A stretch of 64,000 nucleotides of DNA from Candidatus Peribacterales bacterium. GTDB lineage: Bacteria > Patescibacteriota > Gracilibacteria > Peribacterales > Peribacteraceae. Each line of letters starts with the position of its first letter. Position 1 is the first letter of the stretch. The stretch covers positions 1 to 64,000 of the forward strand of contig JAGVDM010000001.1 in the NCBI GenBank assembly GCA_020058765.1, given 5' to 3'. The translations under genes and the position numbers were made by a program. Below are positions 1 to 8,642 of the stretch, piece after piece. The notes below the pieces were generated by a model. That model saw only the letters and a list, made by a program, of their open reading frames with translations, made no database searches and was not told where the DNA came from.

Positions 1-663
<663 letters not shown>

Positions 664-754
664 CCAGGGAATTTATTCTTTGGACCGTGCGCTGGCCGGT
701 AGCAATGCCATCACGGAACCAGATTGACCGGGGCTACCTCCCGGCGCTCTGTCT

Positions 755-799
755 CTTGCCCCCGCCCGACCGATTACGGTCGTTCGGGCGGGTAGCAAG
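755..799 (+). other. Long GC-rich stem-loop downstream of 16S
   Basis: CTTGC (755-759) pairs with GCAAG (795-799), and CCCGCCCGA pairs with TTCGGGCGGG inside it, giving a long interrupted hairpin. There is no U-tract after it, so it is more likely an rRNA-processing structure than an intrinsic terminator. The rest of 664-966 holds no recognisable tRNA and no 23S start. Confidence 0.5.
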
Positions 800-871
800 T
801 CGATATGGAGCGTCGTGGACCCGGACTTGCTTCTCTACTCGGCGATGGGGTGAGGGGTTCGTCGTACCCGC

Positions 872-906
872 AGAAACGCGCTCAAGAACTACGCGTTTCT
901 TTGTTG
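872..906 (+). terminator. Probable terminator of the 16S transcript
   Basis: AGAAACGCG (872-880) and CGCGTTTCT (892-900) form a perfect 9-bp stem with an 11-nt loop, followed by TTGTTG. The T-rich tail is interrupted by G, so efficiency is uncertain. Confidence 0.5.
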
Positions 907-952
907 TAGCCAAAACACTCCCCAGATGATTGGCTGAATAAGAACGACGGGG

Positions 953-958
953 CATACT
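953..958 (+). promoter_or_regulatory. -10 box CATACT for the gene at 967
   Basis: CATACT ends 8 nt before the ATG, predicting a leader of about 0-2 nt. No clear -35 is seen. Confidence 0.45.
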
Positions 959-966
959 CGCTCCCA

Positions 967-1299
967 ATGTTTGAACAGTACTTCAGCGAGGAAAAGGGCG
1001 GAAGGCAGGTGCTGCGAGGCGAAGTGCACGACAAGTTCTTTACAGACTTACACGAAACACTCCAAAGCCAAGTCTTTGAAGGGGCAAGCCTGTTGTATCA
1101 GACCTTGGATCAAGGCGGTACGGTAGAAGTCCGGCTCCCCGAGCCAGAAGAGCTTATTGCCTATATCCGCATGCAACTCATCGACGGCGATATTCTCATC
1201 ACCGCAGACTTCCCTGCTACCTCCTTCCCAGAAGGAGAAGCAAAAACCTACTCCATGCAAATCGTCTATGCGCCACCTCCACTCGAGTCAGGCGATTAA
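967..1299 (+). CDS. Hypothetical protein, 110 aa
   Basis: I do not recognise this family. The predicted protein is acidic and soluble, with no signal peptide or membrane segment. It begins MFEQYFSEEKGG and has a central predicted beta-rich stretch (GGTVEVRLPEP, then DGDILITADFP). It is the first gene after the 16S locus and lies on the same strand, but a probable terminator at 872-906 separates them. The ATG is supported by a -10-like CATACT 8 nt upstream. The stop is followed by about 120 bp with no recognised feature before the convergent sufD stop. Confidence 0.6.
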   Translation: MFEQYFSEEKGGRQVLRGEVHDKFFTDLHETLQSQVFEGASLLYQTLDQGGTVEVRLPEPEELIAYIRMQLIDGDILITADFPATSFPEGEAKTYSMQIVYAPPPLESGD

Positions 1300-1418
1300 A
1301 CTTCGCAGTTCTCGAGCATGAGAGTGACGAGTAACAGTACGCCGAGGAGTACATCGTACCGAAGCCGAGTATTTTGAAGAATTGTCTGCATAGAGACTAT
1401 TGAAGCATGCGGCCGCCT

Positions 1419-2312
1419 TTAGCGCACGTACTTCTCACGTAAAGCAGTTTCTACAGTCTCCCGCCACTGCTGTATTTCCACAGAACGCAGCACATCGGTA
1501 AGGAACCCCTGCACGTACATATGGCGCGCCACATCGGCAGGTATGCCGCGTGCCGCAAAATAGAAAATATCAGCCTCGCTCACACGCGATACTGTTGCGC
1601 TATGGCTCGCTTTTACGTCATTGGTGCGGATTTCTAAAGCAGGCACCGCATCAACCTTGGCTGTGGCATCCAGCATAAGTACATCTTCTGTGAGGTACGT
1701 TTGGGTGCCATTTCCTGCTTCGCCAATCTCGATCATGCCATCGCACCGAGCAGATGCGTGCCCCTCGGCAACACCCTTGATGGTGATTTCTCCACCACCA
1801 TTGCGGCCATGGAAGACATTACGAGCGCTGAGAGTGCAACGCTCTTTATCGCACGCATAGAACGCCCAATCGATGGAGCTTGTCGCGTGTGCACCTTCAA
1901 TCAGCGATGCTGCATCTTGTGTGACTACACCGCTGCCGATCGTGACATTCTGCATGTGCAACGTGGCGTCCTCTGCCACACGTGCACGCTGCGTAATGCG
2001 GATGTTCTGCCCCCCTGCACGCTGCAGGAAGAGCACGGTAAGACGTGCTTTAGGCTCCAGGAAAATTTCTACGGCACAGGTATCTCCAGCCACCGCAGTG
2101 AAATCAATGAATACCGAAGCGGTGCTGCCACGTTCAGACACTATCACCACATGATTGCGTTCTGCCTCCAATTGCAGGGAGATCGGCTCATCGTGATCTG
2201 CAGGCACGCTGAACGCACTCACTTCGACATCCTTCTCTATGGGGATCAACGACCCACCCAGAGAGGGCACAGATCCCGATGCCTTTCGTATATCGCGGAA
2301 AATGACGAACAT
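1419..2312 (-). CDS. sufD: SufD-like Fe-S cluster scaffold subunit
   Basis: This is a SufB/SufD superfamily protein of 297 aa, shorter than typical SufD (about 420 aa) because the N-terminal helical part is reduced. The right-handed beta-helix core is followed by the diagnostic C-terminal block DVKASHSATVSRVSEADIFY and ARGIPADVARHMYVQGF. In the known pathway SufD joins SufB and the ATPase SufC to assemble Fe-S clusters in the cytoplasm. sufB lies 1.6 kb away and sufC 7 kb away on the same strand, with hypotheticals between, so the locus is fragmented. A -10-like TAGGCT sits 9 nt before the ATG. Confidence 0.88.
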   Translation of the reverse strand: MFVIFRDIRKASGSVPSLGGSLIPIEKDVEVSAFSVPADHDEPISLQLEAERNHVVIVSERGSTASVFIDFTAVAGDTCAVEIFLEPKARLTVLFLQRAGGQNIRITQRARVAEDATLHMQNVTIGSGVVTQDAASLIEGAHATSSIDWAFYACDKERCTLSARNVFHGRNGGGEITIKGVAEGHASARCDGMIEIGEAGNGTQTYLTEDVLMLDATAKVDAVPALEIRTNDVKASHSATVSRVSEADIFYFAARGIPADVARHMYVQGFLTDVLRSVEIQQWRETVETALREKYVR

Positions 2313-2321
2313 GGAGCCATC

Positions 2322-2327
2322 AGCCTA
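2322..2327 (-). promoter_or_regulatory. -10 box TAGGCT for sufD
   Basis: On the minus strand TAGGCT is separated by 9 nt from the sufD ATG, predicting a leader of about 3 nt. Confidence 0.4.
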
Positions 2328-2366
2328 CGCAGGCCATCGCGCGAAGTCACGGAAGCAATTGTCGTT

Positions 2367-3167
2367 TTACACTAGGCGCCAGAGGCTCGGCAGATATCCG
2401 TCCAACATCTGCAATTTGCGAGAAGACACGCTGCTATTCTTCGCATACTCATTGGCGAGAGGGAGCCAGATCTGCATGGAATAGGCCATGATCGCAGCCT
2501 TACGCTGGTCACGCTGACGACCTACCGGCACTTCTTCGATCATTGCACGCAAAGCTCTAGCGCGCTCATGCAGTAATACATTCGTTTCAACGGCATTGTC
2601 TGCTTCGCTGGTGAATGCAACATTCACAATGCGTGCTGCAAAGTCTTTTATATTCATTTCCACAGCGTGCTTATCAGCAGCATTCAAAACCTCTGTTTGC
2701 CCCTCGGGTCTAGCCACTCCGCCAGGGAGCTTCCTGGGAGGAATGGACAATGTGGACTGCACATCATGACGTACACCTGCAACTGGCGCTTCCACGGACT
2801 GCTGCGCAGGAGGGGAAGCCTCACGAACGGCTTCTACCGTACACGCTGTGAGCAAACGCCTATATGCGGCTTCAGCCGATTGCGGCACGTTTGATCCAAA
2901 TTCCGCAGCGGCAACCTCGCTCCACGTTTTCCGTAATGCTGCTTCAAACTCATTGGCAAAATCTGCGCGCTCAGCTGCAGGCACCTGCTGCAAACGTGCA
3001 ACGTACTGTTTGCCGAATTCCGATCGCAGCTGGATGGATCGGTCACGGAGTTCCGACGAATCCCCCTCACGCTGGCGCCGTTCCATTGTTCTCACCATCG
3101 CAGGTGCAAGGCGACCAATAAGATCGTGGTCACGAAGTTCAAGTGATGATTGTGGCACTTCTGACAT
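2367..3167 (-). CDS. Hypothetical protein, 266 aa
   Basis: Unrecognised. The protein is largely alpha-helical and charged, with no signal peptide or membrane segment: an N-terminal helical region (residues 1-120), a Pro-rich linker around 120-155, and a second helical region at 160-266. It is transcribed toward sufD, 55 bp upstream of it, and diverges from the gene at 3236. The 68-bp divergent spacer holds a 16-bp palindrome. The minus-strand half of that palindrome, TACAAT, would act as a -10 giving a leader of about 26 nt; that leader carries ATTCCCCC 6 nt before the ATG rather than a Shine-Dalgarno. Confidence 0.6.
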   Translation of the reverse strand: MSEVPQSSLELRDHDLIGRLAPAMVRTMERRQREGDSSELRDRSIQLRSEFGKQYVARLQQVPAAERADFANEFEAALRKTWSEVAAAEFGSNVPQSAEAAYRRLLTACTVEAVREASPPAQQSVEAPVAGVRHDVQSTLSIPPRKLPGGVARPEGQTEVLNAADKHAVEMNIKDFAARIVNVAFTSEADNAVETNVLLHERARALRAMIEEVPVGRQRDQRKAAIMAYSMQIWLPLANEYAKNSSVSSRKLQMLDGYLPSLWRLV

Positions 3168-3189
3168 AGATCTGGGGGAATTGTCGGAT

Positions 3190-3205
3190 TACAATATATA
3201 TTGTA
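3190..3205. repeat. 16-bp perfect palindrome in a divergent promoter
   Basis: TACAATATATATTGTA is its own reverse complement. It lies between the start of the minus-strand gene (3167) and the plus-strand gene (3236). Each half contains a TACAAT -10-like hexamer, so it may be a two-way promoter core or an operator. Confidence 0.55.
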
Positions 3206-3223
3206 GAATATAACTAGAAATTG

Positions 3224-3229
3224 TACAAC
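3224..3229 (+). promoter_or_regulatory. -10 box TACAAC for the gene at 3236
   Basis: TACAAC is followed by exactly 6 nt and then ATG, predicting a leaderless mRNA. This favours the start at 3236 over the upstream in-frame TTG at 3221. Confidence 0.45.
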
Positions 3230-3235
3230 TGCCGT

Positions 3236-3646
3236 ATGGCACAAAATGAGCCGACACAGCGCAGGCTATTCCCTGGGGAAAGAGCGGAAGCAAGCCACGC
3301 CATTTGGCATGGCAACCCCCAGGAGCTATTGGATTTCCTCCTCCAGGAACGCCTCTGCACACAAGCATTCTTGCTCGATGCCATGCAACAATACAACGAG
3401 AGTATCGCCAACAATCCACTACTGAAGCCCTACGATTCGCTGGAAGCATTTGTAGACGACAAGGGTATCCGATCGAAGATCGCGCAGGTCTACAATCGAA
3501 CAGCCAATGGCGATTTTGCCTCATATGCGATGGCGTGGCAGACGGTACAACTCGCCCCGCAGCGGCCACCTCGCAGGACTATGCGCGATGCACTCGAAGC
3601 CGCTATTGAGCAGCGAAAACAAGCCGTAAAACGCGTAATTGAATAG
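3236..3646 (+). CDS. Hypothetical protein, 136 aa
   Basis: Unrecognised. It is a small, soluble, mostly helical protein beginning MAQNEPTQRRLFPG and ending in a basic segment (EQRKQAVKRVIE). The open frame extends 15 nt further to a TTG, but the ATG at 3236 lies exactly 6 nt after a -10-like TACAAC, the commonest spacing in this window, so I prefer it. It is divergent from the 266-aa hypothetical, and 46 bp separate it from another small gene on the same strand. No function is proposed. Confidence 0.55.
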   Translation: MAQNEPTQRRLFPGERAEASHAIWHGNPQELLDFLLQERLCTQAFLLDAMQQYNESIANNPLLKPYDSLEAFVDDKGIRSKIAQVYNRTANGDFASYAMAWQTVQLAPQRPPRRTMRDALEAAIEQRKQAVKRVIE

Positions 3647-3692
3647 TTCTGCTTTATATTGTATAATATACTTAACATTCCCCAATCACTCC

Positions 3693-3935
3693 ATGGTGAA
3701 CACAAAGCAGTACGGCGATGAGCATTTTGAGCCAAAGGAAGGCGGCATGAGCGTGCGGCCATCTGCAGGTCCGCTCCCACTTGGGACACAGTATGTGCCA
3801 GAGGACACTTCACCAGTGGAACTCCGCCGTATGTGGAAGTCGTTGGAAGGTCAGGATCCCGATACCGTTGTGGACTATGAAATCCGCAAGCAGGAGATCC
3901 AAGCGCGTATGGTAGAGCTCGGTATTGCGATGTAA
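3693..3935 (+). CDS. Hypothetical small protein, 80 aa
   Basis: Unrecognised. It begins MVNTKQYGDEHFEPKEGG, is hydrophilic, and has a C-terminal helix (PVELRRMWKSLEG then EIRKQEIQARMVELG). The frame opens upstream at 3639, overlapping the previous stop, but the ATG at 3693 lies 20 nt after TATACT and has TTCCCC 9 nt before it, the pattern of other leadered genes here. It converges with sufB, 24 bp away. Confidence 0.5.
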   Translation: MVNTKQYGDEHFEPKEGGMSVRPSAGPLPLGTQYVPEDTSPVELRRMWKSLEGQDPDTVVDYEIRKQEIQARMVELGIAM

Positions 3936-3959
3936 ATGTGTAGGAGATGTGGGGGCGCG

Positions 3960-5363
3960 TCACCCGACGCTGCCCTCCATTTCCAGTTCAATTAGTCGGT
4001 TCATTTCCACTGCATATTCCAAGGGCAGCATGCGCACAATCGGCTCAATAAAGCCGTTCACGATCATGGCCTTCGCTTCTTCTTCTGCAATGCCTCGACT
4101 GGTGAGATAGAAAATATCTTCCTCGCTCAGTTTCCCTACCGTGGCTTCATGCGCGACAGTTACATCGTTATTGCGAATTTGAATATCGGGAATGGTGTCG
4201 GTGCGACTGCGCTCATCTAAAAGCAGCGCGTCGCACTCCACACTCGCAATGCACCCATGCGCATGTGGTGCAACTTTGAGCATGCCGCGATACACCGCAA
4301 CACCACCGCCTTTGCTAATAGATTTGCTTACGACATTACTCGTAGTGTGTGGCGCCATATGGAGCACTTTGGCACCTGTGTCTTGCCACTGTCCTTCGTT
4401 CGCAAAAGCGATGGCCATATGGTCGCACCGTGCACCTTCCCCAACAAGCATGGAACACGGGTAGAGCATCGTGACGCCGCTCCCCATATTGCCGCCGATC
4501 CATTCCATCGTGGCATCACGCTCTACAATCGCGCGCTTGGTGTTGAGGTTATACGTATCGCGACTCCAGTTTTCTACCGATGAATACCGAGCTTTGGCGC
4601 CGGGCTGTACAAAGATTTCCACGAGGCCGGCATGGAGTGCCTGGCTCCCATACTTGGGTGCGCTGCAGCCCTCAATGTAATGCACGTCTGCACCCTCTTC
4701 AACAATGATGAGCGTGTGCTCGAACTGCCCCATATTCCGCGCATTCATGCGGAAATACGCCTGCAGCGGCTCTGTTACTTTTATGCCTTTTGGTACATAC
4801 AGGAACGTGCCACCGCTCCACACTGCGCCATGGAGCGCGGCGAATTTGTGATCGCTCGGAGGCACGCACTTCATGAAGTATTCCTGCACGATCTCCGGGT
4901 GCTGCTGCACTGCGTCATCCATATCGAGGAACACAACACCAAGCGCCTCCCATTGCTCCTTCAAACGATGGTAAATCATATCGCTCTCGTACTGCGCCCC
5001 CACACCCGCAAGCATTTTGCGCTCTGCCTCCGGGATGCCCAGACGGTCGTAGACCTTGCGGATGTCTGCGGGAACTTCTGCCCAGTTATCGGTGTTTTCC
5101 GCACCGGACTGTGCGTAGTAAATAATGTCATCTAAATCGAGTTGTGATAAATCTGGCCCCCACGTGGGCAGTGGTTTTTCGCGATAGATCTGCAAACTCT
5201 TCAGCCGATGTTCGAGCATCCACTCCGGCTCCTTCTTATCTGCGCTAATGCGCCGAACAAGCGATTCGCTCACACCGCGTTCCGCGCCTTCCGCATACGG
5301 CGCAGGGTTTGCGGTATCAAATACCTCACGATTGAGAGCCCCAAAAATTGGTGCGGAATCCAT
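3960..5363 (-). CDS. sufB: SufB, Fe-S cluster assembly scaffold
   Basis: This 467-aa protein matches SufB across its length: the N-terminal SESLVRRISADKKEPEWML block, the central PKGIKVTEPLQAYFRMN, and the C-terminal block DVTVAHEATVGKLSEEDIFYL ending RGIAEEEAKAMIVNGF. SufB is the scaffold on which the SufBCD complex builds Fe-S clusters in the cytoplasm; SufC and SufD are nearby. The frame opens at 5408, but the start at 5363 (MDSAPIFGALN) is preferred because TATACT lies 8 nt upstream of it. No sufS or sufU is in this window. Confidence 0.95.
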   Translation of the reverse strand: MDSAPIFGALNREVFDTANPAPYAEGAERGVSESLVRRISADKKEPEWMLEHRLKSLQIYREKPLPTWGPDLSQLDLDDIIYYAQSGAENTDNWAEVPADIRKVYDRLGIPEAERKMLAGVGAQYESDMIYHRLKEQWEALGVVFLDMDDAVQQHPEIVQEYFMKCVPPSDHKFAALHGAVWSGGTFLYVPKGIKVTEPLQAYFRMNARNMGQFEHTLIIVEEGADVHYIEGCSAPKYGSQALHAGLVEIFVQPGAKARYSSVENWSRDTYNLNTKRAIVERDATMEWIGGNMGSGVTMLYPCSMLVGEGARCDHMAIAFANEGQWQDTGAKVLHMAPHTTSNVVSKSISKGGGVAVYRGMLKVAPHAHGCIASVECDALLLDERSRTDTIPDIQIRNNDVTVAHEATVGKLSEEDIFYLTSRGIAEEEAKAMIVNGFIEPIVRMLPLEYAVEMNRLIELEMEGSVG

Positions 5364-5371
5364 GAGCGCAC

Positions 5372-5377
5372 AGTATA
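5372..5377 (-). promoter_or_regulatory. -10 box TATACT for sufB
   Basis: TATACT on the minus strand is separated by 8 nt from the preferred sufB ATG at 5363. It is a near-consensus hexamer that predicts a leader of 0-2 nt. Confidence 0.5.
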
Positions 5378-5419
5378 GCTCTGCTCCTCGCGTAATGACC
5401 GAAAACACAGGGAACTTCC

Positions 5420-5986
5420 TTAGGCTTCTTGCTCGGCCTTCTGTAGGAAGGCTTCGATATCCGTGTTACACATCAGAGGCAAAAAGCTGTCGATTTTCTG
5501 ATCTGGCCAATCCCACCACTGCAGAGCGCACAATCGTTGAATCTGATCTTCAGGAAAGCGAAAACGGATCACCTGCGCGGGGTTTCCTCCGACGATCGCA
5601 TACGGTGGGACATCTTTGGTAACAAGTGCGCTGTTGGCAAGAACAGCACCATCGCCAATATGCACCCCACTCATGATTATCACATTCTCTGCAATCCACA
5701 CATCATTCCCAATAACCACATCCCCCTTGGTAGCAGGGTGCCCCGCTCCGCTGCAATTTGGGAAATGCCTTTTGAAAATATGACCAAACGGATACGTCGT
5801 CACCCAATCTGTACGATGGTTCCCGCCAAGATATACGCGAATATTGCTCCCGATCGAACAAAAATTACCGATAGTAAGATGCGCCCCCTCGCCCCATTCG
5901 AACACGCGCACGTGCTTGATGCCATATGTGTACTTCCCAACATGGGTAATGGCCGGATGGCGGCGCTTGAAGCTGAAGATCCTCAT
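5420..5986 (-). CDS. Hexapeptide-repeat acetyltransferase (CatB/XAT type)
   Basis: The 188-aa protein has the left-handed beta-helix hexapeptide pattern (IGNFCSIGSNIRVYLGG, VVIGNDVWIAENVIIMSGV, HIGDGAVLANSALVTKDV) and the ending PYAIVGGNPAQVIRFRF typical of xenobiotic or sugar O-acetyltransferases that use acetyl-CoA. The loop with GGNHRTDWVTTYPF resembles the active-site loop of the CatB/Vat group. The true substrate could be a surface sugar rather than an antibiotic. The start at 5986 (MRIFSFKRR) is chosen over the upstream frame because TATCCT lies 8 nt before it. That -10 falls just before the stop of the upstream SLH gene. Confidence 0.82.
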   Translation of the reverse strand: MRIFSFKRRHPAITHVGKYTYGIKHVRVFEWGEGAHLTIGNFCSIGSNIRVYLGGNHRTDWVTTYPFGHIFKRHFPNCSGAGHPATKGDVVIGNDVWIAENVIIMSGVHIGDGAVLANSALVTKDVPPYAIVGGNPAQVIRFRFPEDQIQRLCALQWWDWPDQKIDSFLPLMCNTDIEAFLQKAEQEA

Positions 5987-5994
5987 GAGGAAAC

Positions 5995-6000
5995 AGGATA
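5995..6000 (-). promoter_or_regulatory. -10 box TATCCT for the acetyltransferase
   Basis: TATCCT on the minus strand lies 8 nt before the ATG at 5986 and directly abuts the stop codon of the SLH gene at 6001. Confidence 0.4.
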
Positions 6001-7389
6001 CTATTCCACCGCGATTGCCTCCACTGCGAATACGCGACTTTCGGCGTATCCCCACTGCATCTGGCCCTCTACTGTTACTCGCGCACCCACATAGTCATCA
6101 AAATCTTCAAAGAGGATTTCGTTGGTATAGACGAGTACCACTTTCTCCACCATTGCCCAAGGCCCCATGGCGCTCAATGGATCACGCATAGGCGTATCGA
6201 GCACTAGAACGAAATCATACGCAATATCCTCTGCAGGGCGCTCTATCCGTTCAATACGCCCCGTTAGGCTCGTTTCGCCCTCGCTAATTGGCTTCGCGAG
6301 AAGTTTATACATGAGCTCTACCATTTCGGCGCGGGTGATGTACTGCCCAACATCACGAATGCTGGAAACAATTGCGCCATGCTCCTTGATGTAATCGGTG
6401 TAGGGCAGGTACCACATGGCACCATCTTTCACATCCAGCTCTGCTTCGGAATCGAGGTTAGCAATGATTTTCGCGGCCTCTGCATAATTAATATTCGCAC
6501 TTGGTCGAAATGTGCCATCGGGATAGCCACTAATCACCCCCTGGCACCGTGCTGCGTGCACATACGGGCCATACCACTGTTGCATCGGCGCATCGGGGAA
6601 TTCCGCCATGCGACATAGAGCGACTGTATTGATGCCATATGCCTCAATGAGAATCTTGGTGAATTCGGCACGGTTCACGAGTGCCTTGGGCCGAAAGGTA
6701 CCATCGGCGTAGCCCTCCACGATGCCATTCTGACGTGCCCACATGATCGCCTCGAAGGATGCGTGTGTCTCGGGTACATCGGTAAAGTCCCCACCGATGG
6801 CGCCGGGGATTTCCTCGTTTTCCGGCTCCTCCTCGATCGGCCCACCAGACATGTGGCAGGGCTCCGCGAAATAATTGATCTGGCTGCCATCTTGCGTGCA
6901 CGCAGGGTGCATACTCCCGTCCTGGCACACATGGGGCACGCACGAAAGGTCTTCATTCATCACCAATGGTTCACGATCAGCAACTAGCTGTTCAGGGCCA
7001 ATGCCTTCGCCTGTTTCTGGATCGGCGTAATGCTGGCCACAGAGCTGTGCCCACCACTGACCTTCATTACTGTTTGCAACAACTGTGTACTCCTTACCCA
7101 CCTCGAAATTCATGCCACACATTGCACTGTCCAAACCCGTCTGAATCACCATGCCATTTACAGCAGGGCCATGCCAAACCGTATCAATTGCGAATGCGAC
7201 TGACTTCTGCCAATTCTCTCTGTCTTCGGACACGGCGAGAACTTCACCATGGAATACCATCTTCCCATCGGTGAATGCTGACTCTGCATCACCAAGCATG
7301 CAGCTGCATGCATGTGCTTGCCCAGCGGGCAGCGCTACCGTGAGCAATGAGAGCAACGACGCAGAAAGGAAAATACGAGAGAAACGCAT
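6001..7389 (-). CDS. Secreted SLH-domain surface protein with N-terminal NTR-like domain
   Basis: This 462-aa protein has a signal peptide (MRFSRIFLSASLLSLLTVAL, cleavage near AHA-CSC). The mature protein starts CSCMLGDAES and continues FHGEVLAVS, like the netrin/TIMP-type NTR fold. About three S-layer homology repeats follow (residues 200-370), each with FxDV or FPDAP, YADGTFRPKALVNRAEF or YPDGTFRPSANINYAE motifs. The C-terminal 90 residues form a beta-rich domain. SLH repeats normally tether proteins to cell-wall polymers. Its predicted leader (about 18 nt after TACACT) has TTTCCCCC 7 nt before the ATG and no GGAGG. Confidence 0.88.
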   Translation of the reverse strand: MRFSRIFLSASLLSLLTVALPAGQAHACSCMLGDAESAFTDGKMVFHGEVLAVSEDRENWQKSVAFAIDTVWHGPAVNGMVIQTGLDSAMCGMNFEVGKEYTVVANSNEGQWWAQLCGQHYADPETGEGIGPEQLVADREPLVMNEDLSCVPHVCQDGSMHPACTQDGSQINYFAEPCHMSGGPIEEEPENEEIPGAIGGDFTDVPETHASFEAIMWARQNGIVEGYADGTFRPKALVNRAEFTKILIEAYGINTVALCRMAEFPDAPMQQWYGPYVHAARCQGVISGYPDGTFRPSANINYAEAAKIIANLDSEAELDVKDGAMWYLPYTDYIKEHGAIVSSIRDVGQYITRAEMVELMYKLLAKPISEGETSLTGRIERIERPAEDIAYDFVLVLDTPMRDPLSAMGPWAMVEKVVLVYTNEILFEDFDDYVGARVTVEGQMQWGYAESRVFAVEAIAVE

Positions 7390-7396
7390 GATGGGA

Positions 7397-7404
7397 GGGG
7401 GAAA
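7397..7404 (-). promoter_or_regulatory. TTTCCCCC motif at Shine-Dalgarno position of the SLH gene
   Basis: The minus strand reads TTTCCCCC ending 7 nt before the ATG at 7389. Similar tracts precede other genes predicted to have leaders (SIMPL, ssb, the 266-aa gene). Observed; role unknown. Confidence 0.35.
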
Positions 7405-7482
7405 TCACAGTGCAGTGTATCACTGCAGATGTAGACGTAATACACGTCACATACATACCACTACGACGATGGAATGGACTGG

Positions 7483-8178
7483 TTACGACCGCACCACCGA
7501 AGGCAGAACCTCTTTCAAGTCCTCCGTATCCTCAATACACGTGGAGAAAATCACATTGAGCTCATCAAGCTGTAGCTCGTAATTCTGGAGCAAACAGGCA
7601 CCAGCAACGCGATACGAGAGGAATGTGTGTTCACCGAATGCCTCTTCTGTAAGCAGCAACTCGGGCGTGGAGCGCTCAATGGGTATACCCATGCGCTCAC
7701 CCAGATCTGTTGCAATCGCCTCGGATGTGCGGGCAGGAATGACTGTGAGCTGCAACGTATGTGCCCATTCGCATACACCGGTGGGGCGTGGCCGACCAAA
7801 GAGCACGCCATCTATACCAGAAAGGAGAACGTACGGCTCCGGCGCAATTTCACCAGTACCCCACGCCGGGTTGTAGGGGATATCGAATGTCACACCGGAT
7901 CGCTCATGTGTGAATGGCACTGTTGTAGACGGCGCATCGGCGTTCACCTCGCAAGCCGTTTCAGCGGCTGTAGTTGGATCTTCCGTGCCGGTAAGCTGAG
8001 CAATCCGTTGCTGCAATGTTTGCACTTCTGCGGCCAGATCCTCAACCTGCGCCTCTAAGCCCACACGTTGTTCCGCGGTGATCTGCATGTAGCGTACTTC
8101 TTGCCAGCGATACATGCCGGCAGCAGAAGCTGCTCCGGCCATCACTGCCATTACCAGAAATGCGAGAAACAAACGCAC
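7483..8178 (-). CDS. Hypothetical secreted or membrane-anchored protein, 231 aa
   Basis: It has an N-terminal hydrophobic segment (MRLFLAFLVMAVMAGAASAAG) that could be a signal peptide or anchor. A short coiled coil follows (residues 35-65, LEAQVEDLAAEVQTLQQRIA), then a beta-rich C-terminal domain (FDIPYNPAWG onward) with four cysteines. I do not recognise the C-terminal domain; it resembles the small PsbP-like modules common at envelopes, but that is a guess. The GTG start is supported by TACCAT 7 nt upstream. It is divergent from the gene at 8226. Confidence 0.65.
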   Translation of the reverse strand: MRLFLAFLVMAVMAGAASAAGMYRWQEVRYMQITAEQRVGLEAQVEDLAAEVQTLQQRIAQLTGTEDPTTAAETACEVNADAPSTTVPFTHERSGVTFDIPYNPAWGTGEIAPEPYVLLSGIDGVLFGRPRPTGVCEWAHTLQLTVIPARTSEAIATDLGERMGIPIERSTPELLLTEEAFGEHTFLSYRVAGACLLQNYELQLDELNVIFSTCIEDTEDLKEVLPSVVRS

Positions 8179-8185
8179 GGACTGT

Positions 8186-8191
8186 ATGGTA
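8186..8191 (-). promoter_or_regulatory. -10 box TACCAT for the 231-aa gene
   Basis: TACCAT on the minus strand is 7 nt from the GTG start at 8178; it predicts a leaderless mRNA and supports the GTG. Confidence 0.4.
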
Positions 8192-8225
8192 GCAAGAAGC
8201 GTGAACGCGTGAAATACTGCAGAGC

Positions 8226-8642
8226 ATGGACTTCAAGGAACGTCTGCACGGACTCGGGAGGAACATCGTGCACTTGCGGTTCACGCATGCACAGATTGTG
8301 GAAGCGGCGATGGTAACCGCACAGGGGATACGCTCTCGGCTCACTACACTAGAAACAGGAGATGCACCGGAGAACGCGGAAATCGCGTATCTCGGCAGCA
8401 GGATCAAAGAATTGCGTGAGCTCACCCGCCAATTGAACCACAACGACGAAAAAGACCGTGTGCGGCAACTCGTGCATATTCGTCATATGTTGCACAAACG
8501 CATCCGTGCGCTGGCAGAAGGGAACAACATGCACGCAGATGTCATCGTGCCGCACGATGAGGCAGAGGCAGATGAGAGCCATCAACAAAAGGAGCCACAA
8601 TCCCCGCGGACCATGGCTCCCAAAGAGAACGAACCGATTTAG
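8226..8642 (+). CDS. Hypothetical helical protein, 138 aa
   Basis: Unrecognised. It is a soluble, strongly helical protein (residues 1-105, with GSRIKELRELTRQLNHNDEK in the middle) ending in a disordered charged tail rich in E, Q and P. It is divergent from the 231-aa gene, and its stop overlaps the convergent SIMPL gene stop by 4 bp. AATACT lies 7 nt before the ATG, consistent with a leaderless start. Confidence 0.6.
   Translation: MDFKERLHGLGRNIVHLRFTHAQIVEAAMVTAQGIRSRLTTLETGDAPENAEIAYLGSRIKELRELTRQLNHNDEKDRVRQLVHIRHMLHKRIRALAEGNNMHADVIVPHDEAEADESHQQKEPQSPRTMAPKENEPI

Noticed and set aside
664-960. A small RNA or spacer tRNA in the region after 16S
   Set aside because: I could not fold a cloverleaf or recognise SRP RNA, RNase P RNA or tmRNA there; only hairpins were found.
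3190-3205. Palindrome as an NrdR box
   Set aside because: The NrdR consensus has ATAT at its centre flanked by AC-w and w-GT; here the central step is the reverse (T-A), and it does not lie at a ribonucleotide reductase gene.
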